A program made the translations under genes and the position numbers. From assembly GCA_002398825.1 (NCBI GenBank), contig DHBS01000027.1, positions 3,075 to 48,418 of the forward strand: a stretch of DNA of 45,344 bases, in the 5' to 3' direction. The number at the start of each line of letters is the position of its first letter. Position 1 is the first letter of the stretch. Source of the DNA: Syntrophomonas sp. UBA4922. GTDB lineage: Bacteria; Bacillota; Syntrophomonadia; Syntrophomonadales; Syntrophomonadaceae. The notes beneath the pieces were generated by a model. The model had not been told where the DNA came from, ran no database searches, and was given only the letters and a program-made list of their open reading frames with translations. Positions 24,074 to 32,334 of this stretch are shown in pieces.

Positions 24074-25096
24074 ATGAATATCGATACTACCCTTTTGTTG
24101 ATTTCCTTTTGCGGCGGCGCTTTCGGGGCAGCCATCGGAGCCCTCCCCGCTTTTATATTCTGCGGTTTCTTAGGATTTGTGGGGGTGGCTGCGGCCATGT
24201 CCGGGTCTACTTTCGACTGGCACAGTATCATCACCTTCGGCCCTTTCTTCGGCCCCCATATCGCATTTGCGGGCGGGGTGGCGGCGGCTGCTTTTGCCAA
24301 GAAAATGGGATACATGGTTTCAGGTAAGGACATCACCGCCGGCTTGATGGGCTTAAAACAGCCCGGCGTGCTGGTTGTAGGCGGCATATTCGGTATGGTG
24401 GGATATGTCTCTCAAGTTACGGCGGCAGCGATATTCAATAAAGGTCAATTCGATACGGTGGCTTTCACGGTGGTATTTACAGCCCTGATCGCCAAAGCTG
24501 TCTTCGGCGACGGGTTCCTGGGAAGCTTGACCCCTGAAGCCCAGGCCAGAGGACGTTTCGTATTCGGCGGCGACCAGCGCTGGCTGCCTTTCATGGAAAG
24601 CACGGCCGAGAAAATTGTTATCGGGGTGGCCGCAGGCGGCCTGTCAGCTTTTGTCACCAGCACCATGCTGGCCGACCCCGCTACGGCAAGCAGCGCGCCT
24701 TTTGTAGGCTTCCTGATCTCTGCCGCTTCTCTGGTGTTCCTGCAGTACGGCACGGCTGTTCCCGTCACCCATCACATCACACTCTGTGCAGCCTATGGCA
24801 CCTTGTTCAGCGGCGGAAACATTCTGTGGGGCGTCACCATGGGTATCGTAGGAGCCTTGCTGGCCGATCTGGGAGCCAGGCTGTTCCTGATTCACGGCGA
24901 TACTCACATAGACCCTCCGGCCTTCGGCATCTTCACCGGATCATTGGTAGCTTATGCTTTAGGAATAATGGGACTCTACGAGATGGGCAATGTTCCGCCG
25001 GTCATTATCCTGGCTGCGGCGGTTGTCTGGGGTATCTGGGATTGGAACAAGAGCCGGGCGGGCAGCGTTGTCAAAGCCAAAGAAATCCCGGCCTGA
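24074..25096 (+). CDS. Polytopic membrane protein of unknown function ending the microcompartment operon
   Basis: A 340-residue hydrophobic protein with about eight or nine membrane segments rich in Gly and Ala. The first is IDTTLLLISFCGGAFGAAIG followed by ALPAFIFCGFLGFVGVAAAM. His residues lie at segment ends (FGPHIAFAGG, VPVTHHITLC, HGDTHIDPPA), and two acidic loops are present. I do not recognise a transporter family. The start at 24074 has GTAAAGGAGGAATTTATAG upstream. The frame before it overlaps the previous stop region, so it is in the same operon. Position suggests a channel or carrier for diol, acid or ions, or a membrane anchor or electron partner for the shell. This is conjecture. 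The stop overlaps a tandem repeat at 25095. Confidence 0.72.
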   Translation: MNIDTTLLLISFCGGAFGAAIGALPAFIFCGFLGFVGVAAAMSGSTFDWHSIITFGPFFGPHIAFAGGVAAAAFAKKMGYMVSGKDITAGLMGLKQPGVLVVGGIFGMVGYVSQVTAAAIFNKGQFDTVAFTVVFTALIAKAVFGDGFLGSLTPEAQARGRFVFGGDQRWLPFMESTAEKIVIGVAAGGLSAFVTSTMLADPATASSAPFVGFLISAASLVFLQYGTAVPVTHHITLCAAYGTLFSGGNILWGVTMGIVGALLADLGARLFLIHGDTHIDPPAFGIFTGSLVAYALGIMGLYEMGNVPPVIILAAAVVWGIWDWNKSRAGSVVKAKEIPA

Positions 25097-25176
25097 TGTC
25101 GCGGGGACGGAGTTGAGATGTCGCGGGGACGGAGTTGTTGACAACTTTTTACCACGGGGACAGGGTTGTTGACAAC
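25095..25176. repeat. Tandem and dyad repeats after the microcompartment operon
   Basis: A 22-bp unit beginning GATGTCGCGGGGACGG occurs twice in tandem (25095-25116 and 25117-25138, one difference). The 12-mer GTTGTTGACAAC follows at 25134-25145 and again at 25165-25176, with a third GGGGACAGG between. The first unit overlaps the stop codon of the membrane protein gene. The units share a GGGGACGG core with repeats near 26901, 30784 and 39822. There is no proper terminator hairpin here. Confidence 0.75.
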
Positions 25177-25270
25177 ATATTGCGGTCAGGCATCGATCCC
25201 TGAAGAGTGCTAACCTTCAAAATTAATGTTGTTGTGCCGGGGCAGTAGGTTTGAGCCTTTTTGCCATCAG

Positions 25271-25302
25271 GGGCTGCCCCGCTCTGTGGAGCGGGGCAGC
25301 CC
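25271..25302. repeat. Perfect 14-bp inverted repeat
   Basis: GGGCTGCCCCGCTC at 25271-25284 is exactly inverted at 25289-25302 around a TGTG loop. No T-run follows on either strand. It lies between the membrane protein gene and the CoA-transferase gene and could stop RNA decay or act as a rho-independent stop of weak type. The rest of the gap 25097-25535 holds the repeats listed separately and no clear promoter. Confidence 0.75.
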
Positions 25303-25535
25303 GGCCCCAACACAGTATTATGCCACGGACCGGGTTATTGACGAATTTTTAGGACGGCATGGTCTAGGATCCCCGATCACGGCACTGCCAGGTTTAGAAT
25401 TATGGTGTGATCAATGATATTAACCGGGCCGCCGCCTATACGCGCGGCATCAAACCAAAAGTAAAAAATAAAAGACTGGCATCAAGGCAATGCGGCCCCT
25501 GCTGCCATGCAATCACTGTCATTATGGAGGGACTC

Positions 25536-26864
25536 ATGAATATTTCCAGCCAGTATCACAGTAAGCTATGCTCGGCAGAGCAAGCTGTCAAAGCGGTTAA
25601 ATCGGGGGATTGGGTAGATTACGGCCATTTTGCCATGGCCCCCACCTACCTGGATCTTTTCCTGGCCGGGAGAGCCCCGGAATTGCATGATGTCAAGGTC
25701 AGGTGCCTGAACTTCCCGGGTTTGGCCGCAGTGGCAGTGGTCGACCCGCACCGCGAGCACTTTATTTACAACAGCTGGCACTTCAGCGCCGGCGACCGCA
25801 TCCTGCATGACCTGAAGCTGAGCAACTACATTCCTTTTCTTTACCACCAATGTCCGGCATTGTACGAGCGCTATCATGAGCCTGACGTATTTATGACCAA
25901 GGTGGCCCCTATCGACCGCAACGGCTATTTCAATTTCTCCGCCTCCAATTCGGTGCACTATGCCATAGCCAGGAAGGCCAAAAAGGTGATCGTCGAGGTC
26001 AATGACCAGGCCCCGGTATGTTTGGGTGGATGCAACGAAAGCATACACATTTCTGATGTGGATTATATTGTCGAAACCGACCACCAGCCCCTCATGCAGA
26101 TACCGGTTCCGGGCAGCAGCGATACCGACCGTCAGATAGCGGAGACCATTGTTGAAATGATCGAGGACGGGTCATGTATTCAGCTGGGTATAGGGGCTAT
26201 GCCCAATGCGGTCGGGATGATGATCGCCCAATCAGATCTCAAAGATCTGGGGGGGCACACCGAAATGCTGGTCGACGCCTATATGGAAATGTATCTGTCG
26301 GGGCGAATGAACGGAAAAAGAAAGAGCATCGATAAGGAGAAGATGACATATACTTTTGCCCTGGGAACCAAGAAGCTCTACGATTTTATGCATTTAAACC
26401 CGGCATTGGCCAGCTGTTCAGTGGACTACACCAACTCGCTCAACATGATCGCCCAGAATGACAAAGTCGTTTCCATTAACAATGCCATTGAAATTGACTT
26501 ATATGGCCAGGTATGCTCGGAGTCGGCCGGCACCCGGCATATCAGCGGAACCGGCGGGCAGCTCGATTTCATCAACGCATCTTTCTATTCCCGGGGAGGT
26601 AAAGGCATAATTTGCCTGACCTCCCTTAAGGACAAAACCAAATCCCGTATTGTGCCTACGCTGGCGCCCGGATCCATCGTGACCGTGCCGCGCACCATGG
26701 TTAACTATGTGGTAACGGAATACGGCGCGGTAAATCTGGCTGGCAAAAGCACCTGGGAAAGGGCCGAATCTCTTATCAGCATCGCCCACCCCTCGGTTCG
26801 CGATGAGCTGATAAGACAGGCCGGGGCGATGAACATCTGGGTAAAAACCAGCAAAATCAGCTGA
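25536..26864 (+). CDS. Acyl-CoA:acetate / 4-hydroxybutyrate-type CoA-transferase
   Basis: A 442-residue CoA-transferase of the acetyl-CoA hydrolase/transferase family (butyryl-CoA:acetate or 4-hydroxybutyrate CoA-transferase type). Motifs are APIDRNGYFNFSAS, VIVEVNDQAPVCLGG, GIGAMPNAV, the HTEMLVDAYMEM region that holds the catalytic Glu in characterised members, and SGTGGQLDFINASFYS. The start at 25536 has TATGGAGGGACTC upstream. The frame extends upstream but without a ribosome site. It sits after the microcompartment operon, which lacks an acyl kinase. It may finish the pathway by moving CoA from propionyl-CoA to acetate. That link is inferred. The substrate cannot be told from the sequence. 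Confidence 0.9.
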   Translation: MNISSQYHSKLCSAEQAVKAVKSGDWVDYGHFAMAPTYLDLFLAGRAPELHDVKVRCLNFPGLAAVAVVDPHREHFIYNSWHFSAGDRILHDLKLSNYIPFLYHQCPALYERYHEPDVFMTKVAPIDRNGYFNFSASNSVHYAIARKAKKVIVEVNDQAPVCLGGCNESIHISDVDYIVETDHQPLMQIPVPGSSDTDRQIAETIVEMIEDGSCIQLGIGAMPNAVGMMIAQSDLKDLGGHTEMLVDAYMEMYLSGRMNGKRKSIDKEKMTYTFALGTKKLYDFMHLNPALASCSVDYTNSLNMIAQNDKVVSINNAIEIDLYGQVCSESAGTRHISGTGGQLDFINASFYSRGGKGIICLTSLKDKTKSRIVPTLAPGSIVTVPRTMVNYVVTEYGAVNLAGKSTWERAESLISIAHPSVRDELIRQAGAMNIWVKTSKIS

Positions 26865-26892
26865 AATAGGGAGAGACAGAAGAACGCCGGAC

Positions 26893-26942
26893 GGGGCGAA
26901 TGGGGACGGTAACCAAAAAAGACCGTCCCCATTTGCCGCCCC
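26893..26942. repeat. GGGGACGG-type inverted repeat
   Basis: TGGGGACGGT (26901-26910) and ACCGTCCCCA (26922-26931) are exact inverses. They are extended by GGGGCG (26893-26898) and CGCCCC (26937-26942), so the whole forms a long hairpin around AACCAAAAAAG. It lies 28 bases after the CoA-transferase stop and may serve as its terminator. The remaining gap to 27353 contains no gene I can support. A TATAAT at 27264-27269 lies about 85 bases before the next start but lacks a good -35. Confidence 0.8.
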
Positions 26943-27353
26943 GGTCAAAAGCCCGGTGTTCATCGAGCCGGCTATCGACATCGTTGAATAATGAAAAAGA
27001 AACCGATTGGAGGCGATTGCTGCGTTCACGCGAGGTGCGGAGGCCGCCGCCCCGGTACTCACAGGTGGAAACCCGGCAGCGAATGGCCTGCTGGCTGCTT
27101 TATCCACGCATAGCGCCTCCCTTACTTTTACAATAGCTTGTGCCTGCGGTATCCTTCGGGCCGATTAGAGTTTTCTAGATTGGTTGCCAGCGTTTGAGGC
27201 CTTTACAGTATTCCATGTGCTTTCCCTCTTTTCCAGCAGGAATTATCAACCCGACCGGATAAATATAATAGAGATAGAGAGAATGAAGCGACAATAGGCT
27301 TTAGGGAGAGAGTAAAACTGCCGGTATCAACTATCCGTAAGGAGAAGGATATT

Positions 27354-29438
27354 ATGGCAGAGGAAATAACCTGGATAAAAACCCACTGCGGCCGTATGGA
27401 TCATGGCGGCTGCGCCCTGCTGGTCGGGGTCAAAGACAACCGCATTGTCAGGATAAAGGGCGATCTGGAAGGCTATTTAAACAACGGCTATACCTGCTAT
27501 AAAGGCCGGGTTTCAGCAGACCGTCTGCATCATCCCGACCGGCTTCTCAGCCCGCTTAAACGGGCTGGCAAACGGGGTGAGGGCAAATGGCGGGAGATTT
27601 CCTGGGATGAGGCCCTGGAGGAGACCGCTCAAAGGCTGCTTGAGATCAAAGCACAATACGGGGCCCGTGCGGTGGGCTTCGGAGTAGGCATGCCCAAAGG
27701 TCTGGAGCATTTTGTGTTGATTCGCCTGGCCAATCTATTCGGTTCACCCAATGTGATCGCTTCTCAGGATGTATGCCATGCCCCGCGTGAGGTCAGCGGG
27801 CTTCACACTTGCGGGTTTTACCCGGTGGCTGATCTGCACAATCCTACCAATCTCATCGTGGCTTGGGGAAGCAATTTATTGGATACCAACGAAGAAGGCC
27901 AGATTGCCACTTTGGCCTTACAGCAAATAAAAAATGGCGCCAAACTAATGGTGATCGATCCGCGCCGCACCGGTCTGGCTGAAAGGGCGGATTTGTGGCT
28001 GCAGGTTAAACCGGGTACAGATGCCGCTTTAGCCCTGGGCTTCATCCATGTCATTATCAGTGATCTGCTCTATGACCGGGATTTTGTTGACGGCTTTACC
28101 TATGGCTTTGAGGATTTGTCTGAGCAGGTGCAGAACTACACCCCTGAAGCAGTGGCGGCTATCACCGGAGTGGCAGCGGATTTGATCCGTCAGGGAGCCC
28201 GTTTGTATGCCCGCAGCAAGCCGGCCGCACTGCAATGGGGCAATGCCATCGAACACGACATTAATGTATTTGATTCTGCCCGGGCCTTGATTTGCCTGAT
28301 GGCCATCACCGGCAACCTGGAGGTCCCGGGGGGCAATATCAACCCGCATGATCCCAAGATCATGGGCCTGGGAGCTTTTGTCCGGGCCGACCTGATCCCT
28401 GATAAAGCTAAGACCATGATCGGTGCTTACCACGGCACCATTCCCCGTATGATGACGGTTCCTCCAGCTTATTTCCGCCAGGCGGTCTTGACCGGGAGCC
28501 CTTACCCGGTCAAAGGCTATTATGGTATGTGCACCAATCCTTTGGTGACCTGGGCTGACAGCCGTACTACCTTTGCGGCCTTAAACCGCCTCGACTTTAT
28601 AGCCATAGCGGAAATGTTCATGACTCCAACCGCTGCTATGGCCGACATAGTTTTGCCGGTAGCCCACCAATATGAAATGAATGATATCGGCCATTATGGC
28701 ATTGGCCACGGCATCATATTTGCCCGCCCCCAGGTGGTGGAGCCGCCGCCGGAGTGCTGGGCGGATATAAAAATCCTCAATGAATTGGGCAAACGCGTCT
28801 CCCCGCCTGAATACTGGCATGACAATCCCGAAGAGTTTCTGGAAGATATCCTGAGGCCGGCGGGCTTGAGCTTCGCGGATTTTGCCGCCCGGGGTTATCT
28901 GAAAGGCCCGGATCGGTTTAACCTGCATTTGGCCAAGGGATTTCGCACCCCGACTGGAAAAGTCGAGTTGAAACTGAGCCAGGCCGAAAAGTTAAAACTT
29001 AAGGCCCTGCCGGAGTATGCCGGACTTCCCGAGGAGGAATGGGGCGCTTATCCTTTGCTCTTAATCAGCGCCAAAAATCCTTATTACCTGCATTCCTCCT
29101 ATCGCTGGGTGCAAAAACTGCGTCAGAAAAGCCCCATGCCGGAGGTGCAGATACATCCCGATACAGCAAAAGCCCAGGGGATAAGCTCTGGAGACGAAGT
29201 GATCATATCCACTCCTTATGGTCAGATCGTGCAGGCGGCCCAGGTTACCGACCGGGTTATGCCCGGCGTGCTGTGTGCCGACATAGGCTGGTGGTTCCCG
29301 GAAGGAAGCCCCGATACCCAATATGACTGGCAGAAATCCAATTTCAATATACTTACTTCAATAGGCAAGCTGGGCAAAGAATTCGGCACTCCCAATCTAA
29401 AAAACCTGCCCTGCAGGGTAGACTTGAAGCCGTCCTGA
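27354..29438 (+). CDS. Molybdopterin-dependent oxidoreductase, cytoplasmic, atypical Fe-S site
   Basis: A 694-residue member of the DMSO-reductase family. No Tat signal is present, so it is cytoplasmic. The N-terminal Fe-S region reads HCGRMDHGGCALLV, then GYTCYKGR. The cysteines are C12, C20 and C48, and the usual second Cys of C-x2-C-x3-C is absent (M15), with D16 and H17 nearby. C141 in QDVCHAPRE is the likely Mo or W ligand. Pterin-binding blocks include IVAWGSNLLDTNEEG, MVIDPRRTGLAERAD, GMCTNPLVTWADS and a C-terminal molydopterin-binding domain (VQIHPDTAKAQGISSGDEVI). No electron-transfer subunit is encoded beside it. The family includes acetylene hydratase-like and other non-redox members, so the substrate is open. 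GTAAGGAGAAGG precedes the ATG. Confidence 0.88.
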   Translation: MAEEITWIKTHCGRMDHGGCALLVGVKDNRIVRIKGDLEGYLNNGYTCYKGRVSADRLHHPDRLLSPLKRAGKRGEGKWREISWDEALEETAQRLLEIKAQYGARAVGFGVGMPKGLEHFVLIRLANLFGSPNVIASQDVCHAPREVSGLHTCGFYPVADLHNPTNLIVAWGSNLLDTNEEGQIATLALQQIKNGAKLMVIDPRRTGLAERADLWLQVKPGTDAALALGFIHVIISDLLYDRDFVDGFTYGFEDLSEQVQNYTPEAVAAITGVAADLIRQGARLYARSKPAALQWGNAIEHDINVFDSARALICLMAITGNLEVPGGNINPHDPKIMGLGAFVRADLIPDKAKTMIGAYHGTIPRMMTVPPAYFRQAVLTGSPYPVKGYYGMCTNPLVTWADSRTTFAALNRLDFIAIAEMFMTPTAAMADIVLPVAHQYEMNDIGHYGIGHGIIFARPQVVEPPPECWADIKILNELGKRVSPPEYWHDNPEEFLEDILRPAGLSFADFAARGYLKGPDRFNLHLAKGFRTPTGKVELKLSQAEKLKLKALPEYAGLPEEEWGAYPLLLISAKNPYYLHSSYRWVQKLRQKSPMPEVQIHPDTAKAQGISSGDEVIISTPYGQIVQAAQVTDRVMPGVLCADIGWWFPEGSPDTQYDWQKSNFNILTSIGKLGKEFGTPNLKNLPCRVDLKPS

Positions 29439-29542
29439 GAAGGATCATCGGAGGTGACAAAAAAGGATCGTCCCCAATGGTCATCCCCGGTTGTCGTCCG
29501 GCTATCCTCGTTTAAATTTTTCAATTAGAAACCAAAATACTA

Positions 29543-29583
29543 TTGACAGTGCAGTTGTCGATGAGTATGCTTAAAATATACTC
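29543..29583 (+). promoter_or_regulatory. Promoter and dyad operator of the Rrf2 gene
   Basis: TTGACA (29543-29548) and TATGCT (29566-29571) are 17 bases apart. A dyad GAGTAT (29563-29568) and ATACTC (29578-29583), spaced by 9 bases, overlaps the -10. Rrf2 regulators commonly repress their own promoters from such AT-rich dyads, so this is a candidate autoregulatory site. The stretch 29439-29542 also holds a degenerate GGGGACGATCC-like repeat remnant. Confidence 0.6.
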
Positions 29584-29612
29584 AAAGGGTAAACAATTAA
29601 GGAATTAAATGA

Positions 29613-30017
29613 ATGCAGATCAATCAGGCTACGGATTACAGTTTCAGAGTTGTTCTATATTTATCGACTCTGCCCCGTGGGGAAGTGGTTGAAGCTCAGA
29701 CCATCGCACAGACGCAATGCATACCCATGCGTTACTTGTTTAAGATAATGCCCTCCCTGACCAGGGCCGGCATTATTACTTCACAACGAGGTGTGGGAGG
29801 GGGTTATGTCCTGGCTAAAGATCCCGCTGAGATCAGCCTGCTGGATGTGATCGAAGCCATTGAAGGCCCGATAAGGCTCAACCGCTGCTTTATAGATGAG
29901 CACTACTGCTCCAAAAATGGGCCTCCAGACTGTCCGGTGCATCAAGCCCTGGCAGGTATCCAACAGCGGCTTAACGCCGATTTTAGCAAGGTAGTATTTA
30001 GCGATTTGCTGGAATAG
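29613..30017 (+). CDS. Rrf2-family transcriptional regulator with three cysteines
   Basis: A 134-residue winged-helix regulator. It begins MQINQATDYSFRVVLYLS. The recognition helix is in MRYLFKIMPSLTRAGIITSQ, with the wing RGVGGGYVLAKDP. The Cys trio C92-x6-C99-x7-C107 resembles the Fe-S ligands of IscR and NsrR, so it probably senses iron-sulfur status, NO or oxygen. It is followed by a rubrerythrin gene whose upstream region has a related dyad (30036-30053). A regulator-target relation is inferred. No ribosome site is strong (AATTAAATGA), which fits low expression. Confidence 0.9.
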   Translation: MQINQATDYSFRVVLYLSTLPRGEVVEAQTIAQTQCIPMRYLFKIMPSLTRAGIITSQRGVGGGYVLAKDPAEISLLDVIEAIEGPIRLNRCFIDEHYCSKNGPPDCPVHQALAGIQQRLNADFSKVVFSDLLE

Positions 30018-30035
30018 TATTTTTTGCCTCAAAAC

Positions 30036-30053
30036 TATACCCTGAAAGTATAC
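30036..30053 (+). promoter_or_regulatory. Dyad upstream of rubrerythrin
   Basis: TATAC (30036-30040) and GTATA (30048-30052) flank a 7-base spacer, and the pair is about 90 bases upstream of the rubrerythrin start. It shares the GTAT/ATAC core with the dyad at 29563-29583 and may be a second site for the Rrf2 protein. The half-sites are short. Confidence 0.35.
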
Positions 30054-30141
30054 AATCCATCCCGGGATGAAAGCAACAGGAATATGTTTTTATCGGTTGT
30101 CGAACATTATGTATGTATAAATTTAAAAGGAGGTACGGTAA

Positions 30142-30639
30142 ATGTCTACATACCAGAATCTGAAGACGGCTTTTGCAGGTGAATCTCAGGCCAATCGCAA
30201 ATATCTGGCTTTCGCCAGAAAAGCTGAACAAGAAAAACTCTCCATGGTGAGCCGCCTCTATAAAGCCATTGCTGCGGCTGAGACCATTCATGCCTTAAAG
30301 CATCTGGAGATCATGAATGGCATAGGCAGCACCGAGGACAATCTGAAAGAGGCCGCTCAGGGCGAACATTATGAATTTACCGAAATGTATCCGGGTTTCA
30401 TCATTGAAGCCGAACAGGAAGGCAACAAGCCGGCCCGCTTCGCCTTCCACTTTGCCAACGAGGCTGAAAAGGCGCATCATGATCTCTACCTCAAAGCCTT
30501 GCAAGCAGTGAAACAAAACCAGGATTTTCCGGCTGAGTCTTTTTCGCTCTGCCCGGTCTGCGGTTATGTTCATGAAAATGAGGCCCCGGACAAATGCCCG
30601 ATCTGCGGAGTGCCGGGAAGCCGTTTTGAAGCCTATTAA
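30142..30639 (+). CDS. rbr: Rubrerythrin
   Basis: A 165-residue peroxide-reducing protein. The N-terminal four-helix domain provides the diiron ligands (FAGESQANRKYLAFARKAEQ, AAAETIHALKHLE, EAEQEGNKPA, NEAEKAHHDLY). The C-terminal rubredoxin-like domain has CPVCGYV and CPICGV. It reduces H2O2 in anaerobes using electrons from rubredoxin-type donors. AAAGGAGGTACGG precedes the ATG. It is probably controlled by the upstream Rrf2 protein and ends at a clear terminator. Length and ligands are normal. Confidence 0.96.
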   Translation: MSTYQNLKTAFAGESQANRKYLAFARKAEQEKLSMVSRLYKAIAAAETIHALKHLEIMNGIGSTEDNLKEAAQGEHYEFTEMYPGFIIEAEQEGNKPARFAFHFANEAEKAHHDLYLKALQAVKQNQDFPAESFSLCPVCGYVHENEAPDKCPICGVPGSRFEAY

Positions 30640-30680
30640 AAACCCCTCTATCATCCGCAAGAACCCCCACCCTGATGTTG

Positions 30681-30714
30681 AACCATGGCCCACTCCGAGG
30701 CCATGGTTTTTTTT
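30681..30714 (+). terminator. Intrinsic terminator of rubrerythrin
   Basis: AACCATGGCC (30681-30690) pairs perfectly with GGCCATGGTT (30699-30708), and a run of eight Ts ends at 30714. Behind it, a GGGGACGG repeat (30784-30791) runs into a small CTCAG/CTGAG dyad (30801-30815). Confidence 0.92.
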
Positions 30715-30842
30715 GTCCGGGAGTAGCCGCCAAGCAAGGCGCCCGGCGGGAATACGGCCAAGCGGGAAAGACTGGAGAGTGGCGGGGACGGTTCTTTTGA
30801 CTCAGCCGGACTGAGTTCCCCCCGACTTCTCCCACTGTTCCG

Positions 30843-32312
30843 CTAGATTTCTGTCTCCAGGCTGGAGTGAATGAGGTGTTCGATCAGTTTGATGCGGTGG
30901 GCGGGCAGGTTTTGCAGGAAAAACGACAGCTCCGCCTGCCAGGGATAGTCGAATGCCTGGCCTGCTTCAGGCCGCAGGCAAAAACCCTCCCCATCGCTGC
31001 GAATCTCTTCAACAAAAAGTATTCGGGCCAGAAGAGCCAGCTCCATTTCCCCCAGCCGGGCGTATAAAGCCTGGTATTCCCCCTCAAACAGACAGTCGGC
31101 CTCTAATATGTCAATGAAGTCGGCCAGGGATTGGCTGCGGCCGGTAATCAGGGCGGCTTTTTGCGCCCCATCCCGGCAGGCCATGATATCTCCGATCAAT
31201 TCTCTAAAGCTGTCATCATCCATTTTGATCCCGGCGTTAAAAACAATCCTGGGCGCATCAGGTGCAGCAGCCTTGCTGCTGACTATAACCACGTTTTCCA
31301 GGTTCCCGAACTCCAGGGCCCGGTTCAGTCTGGGCATTATCAGGGTCAACAAATGCTCCAAGAGCTGTTTTAAGCCGGGAACAGGGACTGGAGCGGCCCA
31401 GGGTTCATCGGGGGTCAGGTTGTAATCATCCTGTGATGCGCCGGGCCAAACCAGCAGCAGTTCAGCCTGGGCTCCAAGCATTTCCAGGCGCCCTGATTCA
31501 TCCGCTGCGGACAAGACCTGATACAGCGACTCCAGTTGGGCTTTGCTGATGCTCAGTTGCTGGGCCGGGTTGCCGGCCAGGAGCGAAAACATGGCATTGG
31601 TGGCCACGATCTCAAATATATTGATCAAGGCCTCATTGATATTTATGCGGTAGGTGCGGCCATAGGCGGTTAAGAGGTTTTTCACCTCTTTGGTGCTGTA
31701 GCGCCGGCAGAAACTGTTTTCCACCGTCAAGGTCTGCAGATACTTCCTGATATAAAAGACGCCGCTGACCTTCATGTCATCCAGAAACAGAGGGTAGTCG
31801 ATGCTGGCCATGGTTTCGTGAGCCGCGAAGCGGACGTCATAGTGATTGAAGAAATCGGGCAGGGCCTCCTCCAGGGTCGACTGGTAAGCAAGGTTGGCCA
31901 CCTTTAACCTCTGTTGCAGAAGGTTTTCGTATATCCGCCTGGTATCCAGCAAACAAGACTCCAGGATAGCCAGGCCCTGGCTGTGTATAGAGGCTAATCC
32001 CCGGGCCTGCAGCTGTTCCAGGGCTTCATCGGGATGACCCGGGCTGCGCAGGCAGGCGTCCATGGCATAAAACAGAGACAGCATGATGCCTTGTGCGGTT
32101 TCGTTTTTTACCGATGTGCTTTCGCCGCGGGTGTATAGCCGTATGGCAGCGGCCAGCAAATCCATCACCTGGGACTGGATGGAGTCCATTCCGGCCTTGT
32201 CGATCAGCCCCAGACGGTGGGCGTTCTGCAGCAAGGACAGGGTGAAGTGATGAGAATCCAGGCGGCGTTTATCCAAATAACGGTGTTTTTCCAGGTCGGA
32301 TGGTCGATTCAA
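30843..32312 (-). CDS. DUF6179-type protein
   Basis: A 489-residue soluble, mainly helical protein without membrane segments or signal peptide. I recognise the pattern of the DUF6179 family (RRLDSHHFTLSLLQNAHRLG near the N-terminus, RRYSTKEVKNLLTAYGRTYR near 205), whose function is not known. It follows a DUF6323 gene by 22 bases in a minus-strand cluster with topB, so it is the last gene of that operon. It starts at TTG with AAAGGAG seven bases upstream. A low-complexity acidic stretch occurs near residue 300. I cannot say more on its activity. Confidence 0.75.
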   Translation of the reverse strand: MNRPSDLEKHRYLDKRRLDSHHFTLSLLQNAHRLGLIDKAGMDSIQSQVMDLLAAAIRLYTRGESTSVKNETAQGIMLSLFYAMDACLRSPGHPDEALEQLQARGLASIHSQGLAILESCLLDTRRIYENLLQQRLKVANLAYQSTLEEALPDFFNHYDVRFAAHETMASIDYPLFLDDMKVSGVFYIRKYLQTLTVENSFCRRYSTKEVKNLLTAYGRTYRININEALINIFEIVATNAMFSLLAGNPAQQLSISKAQLESLYQVLSAADESGRLEMLGAQAELLLVWPGASQDDYNLTPDEPWAAPVPVPGLKQLLEHLLTLIMPRLNRALEFGNLENVVIVSSKAAAPDAPRIVFNAGIKMDDDSFRELIGDIMACRDGAQKAALITGRSQSLADFIDILEADCLFEGEYQALYARLGEMELALLARILFVEEIRSDGEGFCLRPEAGQAFDYPWQAELSFFLQNLPAHRIKLIEHLIHSSLETEI

Positions 32313-32334
32313 ACCGGGGCTCCTTTCTGCGAAT

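Noticed and set aside
26499..27107. Minus-strand frame of 202 codons
   Set aside because: It mostly opposes the CoA-transferase gene and runs through a hairpin repeat.
26991..27113. 40-residue Cys/His-containing frame
   Set aside because: No ribosome site or promoter, and the composition is explained by GC-rich repeat-like DNA.
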